Below, piece by piece: positions 7,371 to 14,123 of a DNA stretch of 23,189 nucleotides (within the stretch, counting starts at the first letter, position 1; every line of letters begins with the position of its first letter). Under the pieces are notes generated by a model. It saw nothing but the letters and a program-made list of their open reading frames with translations, had not been told where the DNA came from and did no database searches. This stretch comes from CAUVKI01 sp963552605. Lineage in GTDB: Bacteria > Bacillota > Clostridia > Tissierellales > Peptoniphilaceae. The DNA lies in contig CAUVKI010000033.1 of NCBI GenBank assembly GCA_963552605.1, positions 1 to 23,189 of the forward strand, written 5' to 3'. Made by a program: the position numbers and the translations under genes.

Positions 7371-7397
7371 TTAGCACTCAAACAGTTTGAGTGCTAA
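7371..7397. promoter_or_regulatory. CIRCE element (HrcA operator)
   Basis: TTAGCACTC, nine bases, then GAGTGCTAA: an exact match to the CIRCE consensus bound by the HrcA repressor. It lies between the groES promoter and start codon. hrcA itself is not in the window. Confidence 0.97.
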
Positions 7398-7404
7398 CAG
7401 AGTC

Positions 7405-7432
7405 ATTCTATCAGCTAAAAAACAAAATACAA
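7405..7432 (-). promoter_or_regulatory. groESL promoter
   Basis: On the minus strand TTGTAT (7427-7432) and TAGAAT (7405-7410) are 16 bp apart, immediately upstream of CIRCE, so that the transcript would begin at or within the operator. Confidence 0.6.
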
Positions 7433-7521
7433 ACTCCAATTTCAGTCTATTATTCCTAATTTTTTTTAAAATCTCTTTAGCTTAAGTTTTTTCTCGATTT
7501 TTCTTAATTTATAATTTTTTC

Positions 7522-7607
7522 TCTGCTCGCACTCAAAAAAAAGTGAAGCGGATATCATCGTGGAATAATCACAAAAAGTGCGAGCAGATTATAGCTCGCT
7601 TTTTTTT
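7522..7607 (+). ncRNA. Candidate small structured RNA or attenuator with competing stems
   Basis: A TATAAT box (7510-7515) would start transcription at about 7522. Directly there, CTGCTCGCACT (7523-7533) can pair perfectly over 11 bp with AGTGCGAGCAG (7577-7587). It encloses a 43-base core with a small GTGA and TCAC stem. The right arm also contains GCGAGC (7580-7585), which can instead pair with GCTCGC (7594-7599), followed by eight Ts, a typical terminator. The two stems exclude each other. The -35 is poor, and no known riboswitch or sRNA family was recognised. Any read-through would enter the ArsR/SdpI pair, which also has its own promoter. Confidence 0.4.
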
Positions 7608-7632
7608 GCACCGAAAAATTTTTGTTTCACGC

Positions 7633-7661
7633 TTGACTTTTTTAAATCTCCAAAATATAAT
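7633..7661 (+). promoter_or_regulatory. Promoter of the ArsR-SdpI pair
   Basis: TTGACT (7633-7638), a 17-bp spacer and TATAAT (7656-7661) make a near-consensus promoter 39 bp before the arsR-type start codon. Confidence 0.85.
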
Positions 7662-7676
7662 TAACCAAAAGGTTAA
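7661..7676. promoter_or_regulatory. Probable autorepressor operator
   Basis: TTAACC, four As, then GGTTAA: a perfect dyad that begins at the last base of the -10 and covers the expected transcription start. This is where an ArsR/SdpR-type repressor would bind to block its own operon; the assignment is inferred from position. Confidence 0.6.
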
Positions 7677-7699
7677 ATGACGGAGAAAGGGCTTAGCAT

Positions 7700-7969
7700 A
7701 TGGGTATTCAAAATACGATGAGGGCATTGGCGGATCCGACCAGAAGAACTATACTTAAGCTTTTGAAAAAGGATAAGTTGTCTGCGGGAGAAATAGCTGA
7801 AAATTTTGAAATCAGTTTACCTGCCGTTTCAAAACATTTGACAGTTTTAAAAGAGGCGGATTTAATTCGAGATCAACGGGAGGGAAAATATATTTTTTAT
7901 GAATTAAACGCCTCGGTGCTTGATGAGATTTTGTTGTTGATTAAGGATTTGAGAGGAGATGACTTATGA
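7700..7969 (+). CDS. ArsR/SmtB-family (SdpR-like) transcriptional autorepressor
   Basis: An 89-residue winged-helix protein. It opens with ALADPTRRTILKLLKK, followed by the helix-turn-helix AGEIAENFEISLPAVSKHLTVLKEADLI and the wing REGKYIFYELN, the classic ArsR layout. There are no paired cysteines or histidines for metal sensing (the ELCVCDL-type motif is absent), so it is not an arsenic or metal sensor. Its position, overlapping an SdpI-family gene by 4 bp, matches sdpR of Bacillus subtilis, which represses the sdpRI operon. GGAGAAAGGG precedes the ATG. Control by the TTAACC dyad at 7661-7676 is inferred. Confidence 0.9.
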   Translation: MGIQNTMRALADPTRRTILKLLKKDKLSAGEIAENFEISLPAVSKHLTVLKEADLIRDQREGKYIFYELNASVLDEILLLIKDLRGDDL

Positions 7970-8610
7970 AAAAGTTGTATTTCACCTTATACGCTGTGAT
8001 TTTTGTGTGTGTTGCAGGAACGGCGATTTTTTTGATTTTCGCCCCTGAAACAATTCCCGCTCACTACAATTTTTTAGGAGAGGTCGATCGATTTGGGAGT
8101 AAGTATGAAGCTATAATCTTTCCGATATTCAACGTTTTGATGGCAGTATTCTTTTTATACTCAGCCAAAAGGGAGCATAAGAAGGAGCAAAACGGAAATG
8201 AAAAAATACTTCTTTATGCAGGACTCTGCACTTTGATTTTTTTCACCGCGCTCGGATTTTTCTTTATGGTTAAGGCTTTGGGAAACAATTTAAAACCTTC
8301 GGTCAATACAATGAAGTTTATTAACATATGCGTCGGAATTATGCTTATTGTGCTGGGAAATATAATGCCTAAAACGAGAAGAAATCAAAATTTCGGTATT
8401 CGCACAAAATGGAGTCTTGCAAGTGATGCGGTGTGGCAGAAAAGTCATCGGTTCGGAGGAATTTTTTCCGTTATCTGCGGACTGTTAATTATATCTTTGT
8501 CCTTATTATTGTCAGGGATTTGGAACTTCATTGTTATTATAGCGGTAGTTGCATTCTGGCTGCTCGGAACCATAATCGCCTCATATTATTTTTTCAAAAA
8601 GGCAAAATAA
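7966..8610 (+). CDS. SdpI family immunity-type membrane protein (DUF1648 + SdpI)
   Basis: A 214-residue membrane protein with about six helices. The first loop carries ETIPAHYNFLGEVDRFGSK, the DUF1648 signature. The second half carries GNIMPKTRRNQNFGIRTKWSLASDAVWQKSHRFGG, the SdpI signature. In B. subtilis SdpI protects the cell from the SdpC toxin and draws the repressor SdpR to the membrane. Here the ATG overlaps the stop of the ArsR-type gene (ATGA), so the two are co-translated. No sdpA, sdpB or sdpC homologue is in the window, so this may be an orphan immunity or envelope-stress system. The family call is firm; the toxin partner is unknown. Confidence 0.9.
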   Translation: MKKLYFTLYAVIFVCVAGTAIFLIFAPETIPAHYNFLGEVDRFGSKYEAIIFPIFNVLMAVFFLYSAKREHKKEQNGNEKILLYAGLCTLIFFTALGFFFMVKALGNNLKPSVNTMKFINICVGIMLIVLGNIMPKTRRNQNFGIRTKWSLASDAVWQKSHRFGGIFSVICGLLIISLSLLLSGIWNFIVIIAVVAFWLLGTIIASYYFFKKAK

Positions 8611-8640
8611 AAAGCGGTGCTTAGAGAAGCACTGCTTTTT
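8609..8640. terminator. Shared bidirectional terminator of SdpI gene and pckA
   Basis: AAAAAGCGGTGCTT (8609-8622) and AAGCACTGCTTTTT (8627-8640) pair with one mismatch around AGAG, with A/T tracts on both sides. The stop codon of pckA (8621-8623) is inside the hairpin, so the last codons of pckA form part of the stem. Confidence 0.85.
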
Positions 8641-10258
8641 TTAATTCTTCCAACGAAAGTATTGCCTCTTCGGGTAAAGCGTCCCGACTTTTCAGATTTT
8701 TCAAAAAGTTCAAGCGATAATCCAACGCTTCTACCCAAAGTTTGAGATAATTTTCATCGCCCATATCCGGCAAATAACCCTCTATCGGAGAATATGAAAA
8801 TCCCGACAGACCTTTAATCGGTTCAAACGACAGCTTATATAAAGCCAATCCCTCAAGAAGCTCCAATGTGAGTTCTTTCGGTATATCCTTGTCGAGAAAC
8901 GCTCCGGTATTTAAAATATAACTTTTGATTCCTCTTTCTTCAAAAAGTGCTTTAAATTTGTAGTAATCATCGGAGAGCGGAAAAACTCGGAAAGGATTAG
9001 CATAGGGTTCAATAACCAAAGCGTTCATATCCTGATTTTCCGATAACCTCTCGGCGGTTGTTCTCTTGGTGGCAAGAGTTGCACCCATTACAGAGGCGAG
9101 TATCGGATTTTCCAACCTTACAATAGGAGGAAGGACTCTATCTTTCATAAGCCAGATTATTGCATTCACCGGCTCATCAACACGATTTACTCTGTTTTTT
9201 GTCCACACTTTTGATTTTATTGCACGCCCGTTTCCGTTTCTTATATCCTCCGAAACCAAGACCACATTTCCGTTATCGTCCAATGTAGCCCCGCAGTTTT
9301 GAACTGTCAAAAGATATTTATTCACGGGGTCGTCAACGGGATAATCCTGCATTTTATCAAAATAAGACGGTTCGATTGCAAAAGTCTTTGCGTCCGAATT
9401 GCGAATGACATAGGCGTCATCGTGCAGTATGGAGATGTCAAATTTTCCGCCGTGAGTGTTGTGTGTCAGGGTTGACTTTCCCGAACCCGAAAGACCGAAA
9501 ACCCCGCAGGTGAACGCACCCTCTTTAAGATTGTATCGTTTCATTCCTCCGTGGCAGGCGGCAAAACCGTTTCTGTTGGCTATGTTCCAAACAAGAGTCA
9601 AGGTTCCCTTTTTATGTTCTCCGAAATATCTCATTCCGCACAAGAGCAAAGCGTTATGGTCAGGGTCAAACAGTGCAAGTCCGTCTTCGTACCCCTTTGC
9701 ATAATAGTCCGGCAGTGATAAAATCCAAACATCTCCTTCAGGATATTCTTTTGAATTTTTATACAGCTCATCATATTCGGAATTTTTCGCCTGAAAATTC
9801 AAAAGCCAATTATAAAGCGTATTTTCGTATCCCTCTTCAACCAAAAGATGAACTTTGGTGATAAACTCATGGTCAAGCCCTGCGTATGCCTCCGCATGAT
9901 AGAGTTTTTTCCTCTGGGCATAAAATGCGGCTTCTCTTGCAATTCCCGAAAGTTTTTTTATATCTGAATCCTTATCCACTATAACTCGTGCTTTCGCATA
10001 TCTTCCGGTGATTTCTCCATCGTTAAATAAAAGCACGTTCACTCCCTTGGGAAGTCCGGATTTTTCCGGTTCATACACTTTTTGAGAAAGTTCAATCGTG
10101 CCGCTTGAGTTTTTGGCAAGTTCATATGCCTCACCCAAACTCTTCACCTCTTGGATATTATTTCCATAGCGAACGGTTTCCACCGTTGTGCGGAGCGGAG
10201 AAAAAATCGGATTGTTTTTGCGTATTTCCGATTGCTTAAATTGACACTTGGTTGCCAT
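8621..10258 (-). CDS. pckA: Phosphoenolpyruvate carboxykinase (ATP), divergent form
   Basis: ATP-type PEP carboxykinase interconverts oxaloacetate plus ATP with PEP, CO2 and ADP. The 545-residue length fits. Visible landmarks: TGRYAKARVIV (85-94, in place of the usual TGRSPKDKYIV), ACHGGMK (H236, equivalent of the metal-binding histidine), the P-loop GLSGSGKS (255-262), and the HDD acidic pair (279-281). A further arginine-containing stretch, GNGRAIKS, stands where the family has TRVSYPI. Only the kinase core follows the family closely; the substrate-side motifs are altered, so activity or substrate could differ. GAGGAGGAG precedes the ATG. In an anaerobe it may work in either direction. The family is secure, the exact reaction less so. 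Confidence 0.85.
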   Translation of the reverse strand: MATKCQFKQSEIRKNNPIFSPLRTTVETVRYGNNIQEVKSLGEAYELAKNSSGTIELSQKVYEPEKSGLPKGVNVLLFNDGEITGRYAKARVIVDKDSDIKKLSGIAREAAFYAQRKKLYHAEAYAGLDHEFITKVHLLVEEGYENTLYNWLLNFQAKNSEYDELYKNSKEYPEGDVWILSLPDYYAKGYEDGLALFDPDHNALLLCGMRYFGEHKKGTLTLVWNIANRNGFAACHGGMKRYNLKEGAFTCGVFGLSGSGKSTLTHNTHGGKFDISILHDDAYVIRNSDAKTFAIEPSYFDKMQDYPVDDPVNKYLLTVQNCGATLDDNGNVVLVSEDIRNGNGRAIKSKVWTKNRVNRVDEPVNAIIWLMKDRVLPPIVRLENPILASVMGATLATKRTTAERLSENQDMNALVIEPYANPFRVFPLSDDYYKFKALFEERGIKSYILNTGAFLDKDIPKELTLELLEGLALYKLSFEPIKGLSGFSYSPIEGYLPDMGDENYLKLWVEALDYRLNFLKNLKSRDALPEEAILSLEELKKAVLL

Positions 10259-10303
10259 AACTCCTCCTCTTTTTCTATAAATATTCTAAACAAACTGACA
10301 ATT

Positions 10304-10332
10304 ACTGTAAGCCATTTGCAAAGAATTGTCAA
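10304..10332 (-). promoter_or_regulatory. pckA promoter inside an inverted repeat
   Basis: On the minus strand TTGACA (10327-10332), 17 bp, then TACAGT (10304-10309). The inverted repeat TGACAATT (10296-10303) and AATTGTCA (10324-10331) brackets the spacer and -10 and overlaps the -35, as an operator might. Confidence 0.7.
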
Positions 10333-10360
10333 GGCAAATAAAACAAATCTTCACAACAAA

Positions 10361-10382
10361 AAAACACGCCTCTTTCGGCGTG
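10361..10382 (-). terminator. Terminator of the HDOD gene
   Basis: CACGCC (10365-10370) and GGCGTG (10377-10382) pair, and on the minus strand the hairpin is followed by a run of seven Ts. It lies about 12 bp after the HDOD stop and just upstream of the pckA promoter. Confidence 0.85.
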
Positions 10383-10393
10383 CCTCACCCTTG

Positions 10394-11251
10394 TTATATT
10401 GACACCAAAAAATTGTTTTCATTGGATACTATGTCCGCCACAAGAGATATCAAATCGAAATATCCCACATCGTCAAGTCCCAACATATCCAAAGCTCTGT
10501 TGCTCCTCGCATAAGCCATACCGTCCGCACCCATTCCTTCTCCACCTATGTCCATAGTAATAGAATCCGCCACGTGCACTATATTGACCATCATTATATT
10601 GTCGTCCGCCTGCTCAGGGGCGTGATGCCAGCGAATGGAGTCCACCAAGTGCTTGGGTAAATTCCATTTCTCCGCAACCATAGCTCCGATCTCGGTGTGA
10701 CTAAACCCCAACACTCTTTCCTCCGCTTGATCAAAGGGAATTTGATCTTCCGTGACCATAGCCATAATCTCGCCATATTCCTTCTCAAGATATTGACTGA
10801 GAATGATTTTTCCAAAATCATGCAAAAGTCCCGCAATGTATGCTTCTTCCTGATCTTTATATCTTATGCGCTTGGATATTTCTCTTGCGGCAATGGCGCA
10901 AGTCTGAGATTGCTTCCAAAGAGCATTGCTGTTCATTTCATAGCCCTTAAGTTCCACATTCATAAGCTTGGAAAGCACGGACGCAAAGGCAATTCCCTTT
11001 ATGGCTTTAAACCCGATTAGAACGGCAGCTTGAGAAATAGTAGAAATCCTGCGATTATATGTATAGTATGCGGAGTTTGCCACACGCAAAATTCTGGTTG
11101 TAAGAACCTGATCCATAAGAATGGCTTCTTCCAAATCCTGAATTGTGGAAGTCGGTTCTTCCGTGACACGTATTATATTTCCCACCGCAATAGGCAATGG
11201 TTTCACATCCTGCACTTTAAGTACTATTTCCTCCAATCTAACTGAACCCAT
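10394..11251 (-). CDS. HDOD domain-containing signalling protein
   Basis: A 285-residue protein made almost wholly of one HDOD domain. Markers are LPIAVGNIIRVTEEPTSTIQDLEEAILMDQVLTTRILRVANSAYY, ISQAAVLIGFKAIKGIA, LLHDFGKIIL (H144-D145), FSHTEIGAMVAEKWNLP (H185), WHH (209-210) and HVAD (226-229). HDOD proteins are regulatory relatives of HD-type phosphodiesterases. The helix that normally reads W-x-H-S is WKQSQ here, so the first metal ligand is missing although the later ones remain; catalysis is therefore doubtful. GGGAGG precedes the ATG. It is transcribed alone from a TTGTTT-17-TATACT promoter. Its partner and process are unknown. Confidence 0.9.
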   Translation of the reverse strand: MGSVRLEEIVLKVQDVKPLPIAVGNIIRVTEEPTSTIQDLEEAILMDQVLTTRILRVANSAYYTYNRRISTISQAAVLIGFKAIKGIAFASVLSKLMNVELKGYEMNSNALWKQSQTCAIAAREISKRIRYKDQEEAYIAGLLHDFGKIILSQYLEKEYGEIMAMVTEDQIPFDQAEERVLGFSHTEIGAMVAEKWNLPKHLVDSIRWHHAPEQADDNIMMVNIVHVADSITMDIGGEGMGADGMAYARSNRALDMLGLDDVGYFDLISLVADIVSNENNFLVSI

Positions 11252-11316
11252 ACATTCCTCCCAAAAATACTATAAAATAAATAAAATCAACAGTAATCCC
11301 CAAAAAACTCATTTGA

Positions 11317-11345
11317 AGTATATCGCAAAACCTTAAGAAAAACAA
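11317..11345 (-). promoter_or_regulatory. HDOD gene promoter
   Basis: On the minus strand TTGTTT (11340-11345), 17 bp, then TATACT (11317-11322), about 65 bp before the start codon. Confidence 0.65.
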
Positions 11346-11500
11346 GTATTATGATTATGTACTTTCAACCCAACCGAAACTTTCCATTCCTAAATCAATT
11401 ATACTACTAAACAACATAAAAATCAATTTACCCTCCAAAATCTTGCAAAAATACTTCGTGATAGTGAAAGTCGTAAAAAAATTTAATTTGTTTCACGAAA

Positions 11501-11526
11501 AAAAACGATCGAGATATAGTCGATCG
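11501..11526 (-). terminator. Terminator after tgt
   Basis: CGATCG (11506-11511) and CGATCG (11521-11526) pair around a nine-base loop and are followed on the minus strand by eight Ts. It begins 5 bp after the tgt stop codon. Confidence 0.8.
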
Positions 11527-11531
11527 CCTTC

Positions 11532-12632
11532 TTAACCAAAAGCTTTGTAAAATTCTTTCCTGTACTCCAAAAATCTGTCGTCTTCAATGGCTTTGCGAAT
11601 GTTTTCCGTAAGCGTAAGAAGAAAATATAAATTGTGCACCGTAGCCAAATGATAGCCCAAAAGTTCCTCGGTGTTAAACAGGTGTCTTAGGTAGGCTTTA
11701 GAATAATTTTTGCAGACAGGACAGCCGCACTTATCGTCAGGAGATGAAAAATCTCTTTTATACTTTGCATTCTTTATCACCAGCTTCCCTCGTGAGGTGA
11801 AAAGGGTGCCGTGCCTTGCAATTCGTGTCGGCTCCACACAATCAAACATATCAATTCCGTGCTCGATTGCTTCAAAAATATAATCAGGTGTACCTATTCC
11901 CATAAGATACTTCGGGTGAGTTTCAGGAAGGAGAGGGGAAGTGAAATCCAAAATCTCAACCATTTTTTCCCTAGGCTCTCCTACACTCAACCCGCCTATC
12001 GCATAGCCGTCAAATCCGATTTTAACTGTTTCTCTTGCCGAATATTCTCTGAGTTCTTTCTCAAATCCACCTTGCACTATCCCAAACAACAATTGATCAT
12101 CGTGTCCCTCGTTCGCTCTCTTACATCTCTCAGCCCACCTTAAAGTCCTCTCGGTAGATTCTTTCGTGTATTCCCAATCGGAGGGATAAGGAATACATTC
12201 ATCAAATGCCATCATTATATCCGAGCCGAGGTCGTGCTGCACTTTAATCGAAACCTCAGGGCTTAAAAATTGCAGCGAGCCGTCTATATGAGATCGAAAC
12301 TCAACCCCCTCTTCCGTAATCTTTCTTAACTTTGAAAGACTGAACACCTGATAACCCCCGCTGTCGGTAAGAATCGGCTTTTTCCAGTGCATAAATTTAT
12401 GAAGTCCTCCTGCCTCTCTTATGATATCGCTTCCGGGGCGCAAAAAAAGATGATAGGTGTTGGATAAAATAATCTGCGCTCCGATTTCCACCAATTCTTC
12501 AGGCTCCATTGTCTTAACCGTAGCTCTCGTGCCGACGGGCATAAAGGCGGGTGTTTGAATTACTCCGTGAAGAGTTTCAAGCTCCCCTCTTCTGGCTCCT
12601 GATTTGCTTGATACTGATTTTGTCTTAAACAT
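11532..12632 (-). CDS. tgt: tRNA-guanine transglycosylase
   Basis: Tgt swaps guanine-34 for preQ1 in tRNAs with GUN anticodons, a step of queuosine synthesis. The start at 12632 (MFKTKSVSSKSGARRGEL) is chosen because GGGAG sits 5 bases upstream and it gives the usual 366 residues; the frame is open 26 codons further upstream but without family similarity. Active-site text is clear: TDSGGYQVFSL (D90), FGIVQGG, YAIGGLSVGEP, and DMFDCVEPTRIARHGTLFT with the nucleophilic Asp. The zinc site CGCPVC...H is complete near the C-terminus. An extended -10 (TGC plus TAAAAT, 12671-12676 on the minus strand) lies just upstream, so it probably has its own promoter. Its usual neighbour queA is 5.8 kb away, beyond the AraC-ECF block. 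Confidence 0.96.
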   Translation of the reverse strand: MFKTKSVSSKSGARRGELETLHGVIQTPAFMPVGTRATVKTMEPEELVEIGAQIILSNTYHLFLRPGSDIIREAGGLHKFMHWKKPILTDSGGYQVFSLSKLRKITEEGVEFRSHIDGSLQFLSPEVSIKVQHDLGSDIMMAFDECIPYPSDWEYTKESTERTLRWAERCKRANEGHDDQLLFGIVQGGFEKELREYSARETVKIGFDGYAIGGLSVGEPREKMVEILDFTSPLLPETHPKYLMGIGTPDYIFEAIEHGIDMFDCVEPTRIARHGTLFTSRGKLVIKNAKYKRDFSSPDDKCGCPVCKNYSKAYLRHLFNTEELLGYHLATVHNLYFLLTLTENIRKAIEDDRFLEYRKEFYKAFG

Positions 12633-12690
12633 ATAATCTCCCATTTCTTCGTATTCTGCCAACCGAGAAAATTTTAGCATACTTTGCACA

Positions 12691-12737
12691 AAAAAAGTGC
12701 TATGAAACAATTTTTTATCATCTCACGGCACTTTTTT
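12691..12737 (-). terminator. Terminator-like hairpin upstream of tgt
   Basis: AAAAAAGTGC (12691-12700) and GCACTTTTTT (12728-12737) are perfect 10-bp arms with T-runs on both strands. On the minus strand it follows directly on the end of a short open frame (stop at 12723-12725), as if it once ended a gene there. Confidence 0.55.
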
Positions 12738-12932
12738 CATTACAACCCTTATCGAGAACATAATCATAAACGTGGCAAGGCAAAAATATAATGTGTACAG
12801 CAGTCTGACCGAAATTTTCATAACCCAATTAAAGTAAACTTCCCAATCGTGTAATATGACAGATTTTAATTTTTTATCCCTTATGAAAAAAATCGAACCT
12901 GAAGTGAGGACAAATCCCGATAGACAAACTGG
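12723..12932 (-). pseudogene. Possible 3' remnant of a lost membrane-protein gene
   Basis: A 69-codon frame runs from just after a TAG (12933-12935) to a TGA at 12723. It has no start codon in its first half. The last part reads WVMKISVRLLYTLYFCLATFMIMFSIRVVMKKVP, a convincing membrane helix flanked by basic residues. The only usable ATG (12821) would give 32 residues and lacks a good ribosome binding site. The stop codon lies within the terminator-like hairpin, the same arrangement as pckA in this window, which suggests a true gene end. I recognise no family. It may be what is left after the AraC-ECF block was inserted. Otherwise the 350 bp between tgt and the AraC gene hold nothing clear. 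Confidence 0.3.
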
Positions 12933-12982
12933 CTAGGATTGGCATAATTTTAATTTTCAATCAACCTAACTTTATAAAGTTT

Positions 12983-13957
12983 TTAAGTATCGCTGCTCCC
13001 AAATGTGAGATTTGCAACTTCTGATGGATTCTTCAAACAATTAAACTCAATTTGTCTTCTGTATTCCGATGGAGGCATACCTGTCTGTTTCTTAAATGAG
13101 GTGGAAAAGCCGGCAACGGTATCAAACCCTACTTTTTTTGCCAGCTCCTCTATGGATAGATCGGAATCAGCCAATAGATGAGAAGCATAGTCGGTTTTTT
13201 TTGACAGAATATATTCGGTAATAGTACACCCCGTAAATTGTCTGAATAAATTTTTTAGCTTTGTTGCACTCATATTCGCCAATCTGGAAAGCTCAGCCAA
13301 TTTTATTGTGTGTGAAAAATTATCATCAATGTGCTGAATAACATGAACTATACCTTCATAATCCTTGTTTTTCTTAGGTAATCTGCCATTTCCCATTTCA
13401 AGCACCGCAGACATAAGAGCATAAGCACCTGATATGTAATATAGTTCTGCGGCCATTCCGTTTAGAGAGCAAGCATATATTTTTCTTAAAACATTCATAA
13501 TCTCTGCCGACCAATTGTGCTCTCCTCCCATATTTTTCAAAATCTCAAGTGGACTTGATTTTTGTGCTGTAAAAAGAGTTTCAAGATGGATTTTATAAAA
13601 TGACGGAGAATATAGAACTTCGGTATAAGCAACCCGACTTCCTTTTCGCATCAAGGTATTTACAGTGGTGCCATTTTCCTCCAAGTAGGCGATGATCTTG
13701 CCCGGAGGGAGGTGCTTTGCATATTCAAGACGAAGCGAGATATAGAGCGAATCGTTCGGCATTGTAAGCTCGGTATCTTTTAGAAAATAAAAATCACATT
13801 TTGTAACTACAAAGTGCTCCTCGTGAGGCAGAAACCAAAAATATCCCTCTGTTATATGACTATTCCCCCGAAAGAAATAACCACAGCCAAAGGGATTGTT
13901 TTCATCATCTTTTACCATTCCCATATCATTACACATGGAGTTTATTATATTTACCAT
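12983..13957 (-). CDS. AraC family transcriptional regulator
   Basis: Up to 324 residues. The last hundred form the double helix-turn-helix of the AraC family: IKLAELSRLANMSATKLKNLFRQFTGCTITEYILSKKTDYASHLLADSDLSIEELAKKVGFDTVAGFSTSFKKQTGMPPSEYRRQI. The N-terminal 200 residues have no clear match, but PPGKIIAYLEENG and an aromatic N-terminus fit a ligand-binding domain of the type found next to ECF transporters. The first ATG (13957) overlaps a TATAAT on the same strand and has no ribosome binding site, so translation may begin at the ATG at 13936 or further in. It diverges from the T-A-S-MATE genes and is the obvious candidate to activate them; its ligand could be the transported molecule. Confidence 0.9.
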   Translation of the reverse strand: MVNIINSMCNDMGMVKDDENNPFGCGYFFRGNSHITEGYFWFLPHEEHFVVTKCDFYFLKDTELTMPNDSLYISLRLEYAKHLPPGKIIAYLEENGTTVNTLMRKGSRVAYTEVLYSPSFYKIHLETLFTAQKSSPLEILKNMGGEHNWSAEIMNVLRKIYACSLNGMAAELYYISGAYALMSAVLEMGNGRLPKKNKDYEGIVHVIQHIDDNFSHTIKLAELSRLANMSATKLKNLFRQFTGCTITEYILSKKTDYASHLLADSDLSIEELAKKVGFDTVAGFSTSFKKQTGMPPSEYRRQIEFNCLKNPSEVANLTFGSSDT

Positions 13958-14023
13958 TATACACCATCAATTTTTCTATTAGACATCTTTCTTTTGAGAA
14001 AAGACATATATGCACTTAATCTA

Positions 14024-14053
14024 TTGCTCAAACGAATTAGGATATACTATACT
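14024..14053 (+). promoter_or_regulatory. Probable promoter of the rightward ECF-MATE operon
   Basis: TTGCTC (14024-14029), 18 bp, then TATACT (14048-14053), about 70 bp before the T-component start. Two direct GGATA half-sites 21 bp apart (14040 and 14061) surround the -10. Confidence 0.45.
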
Positions 14054-14123
14054 CACAGTCGGATACGATCCACCCGGTACAATTTAACACAAATACATTA
14101 ACATTTCAAGGGAGATAAACAGT

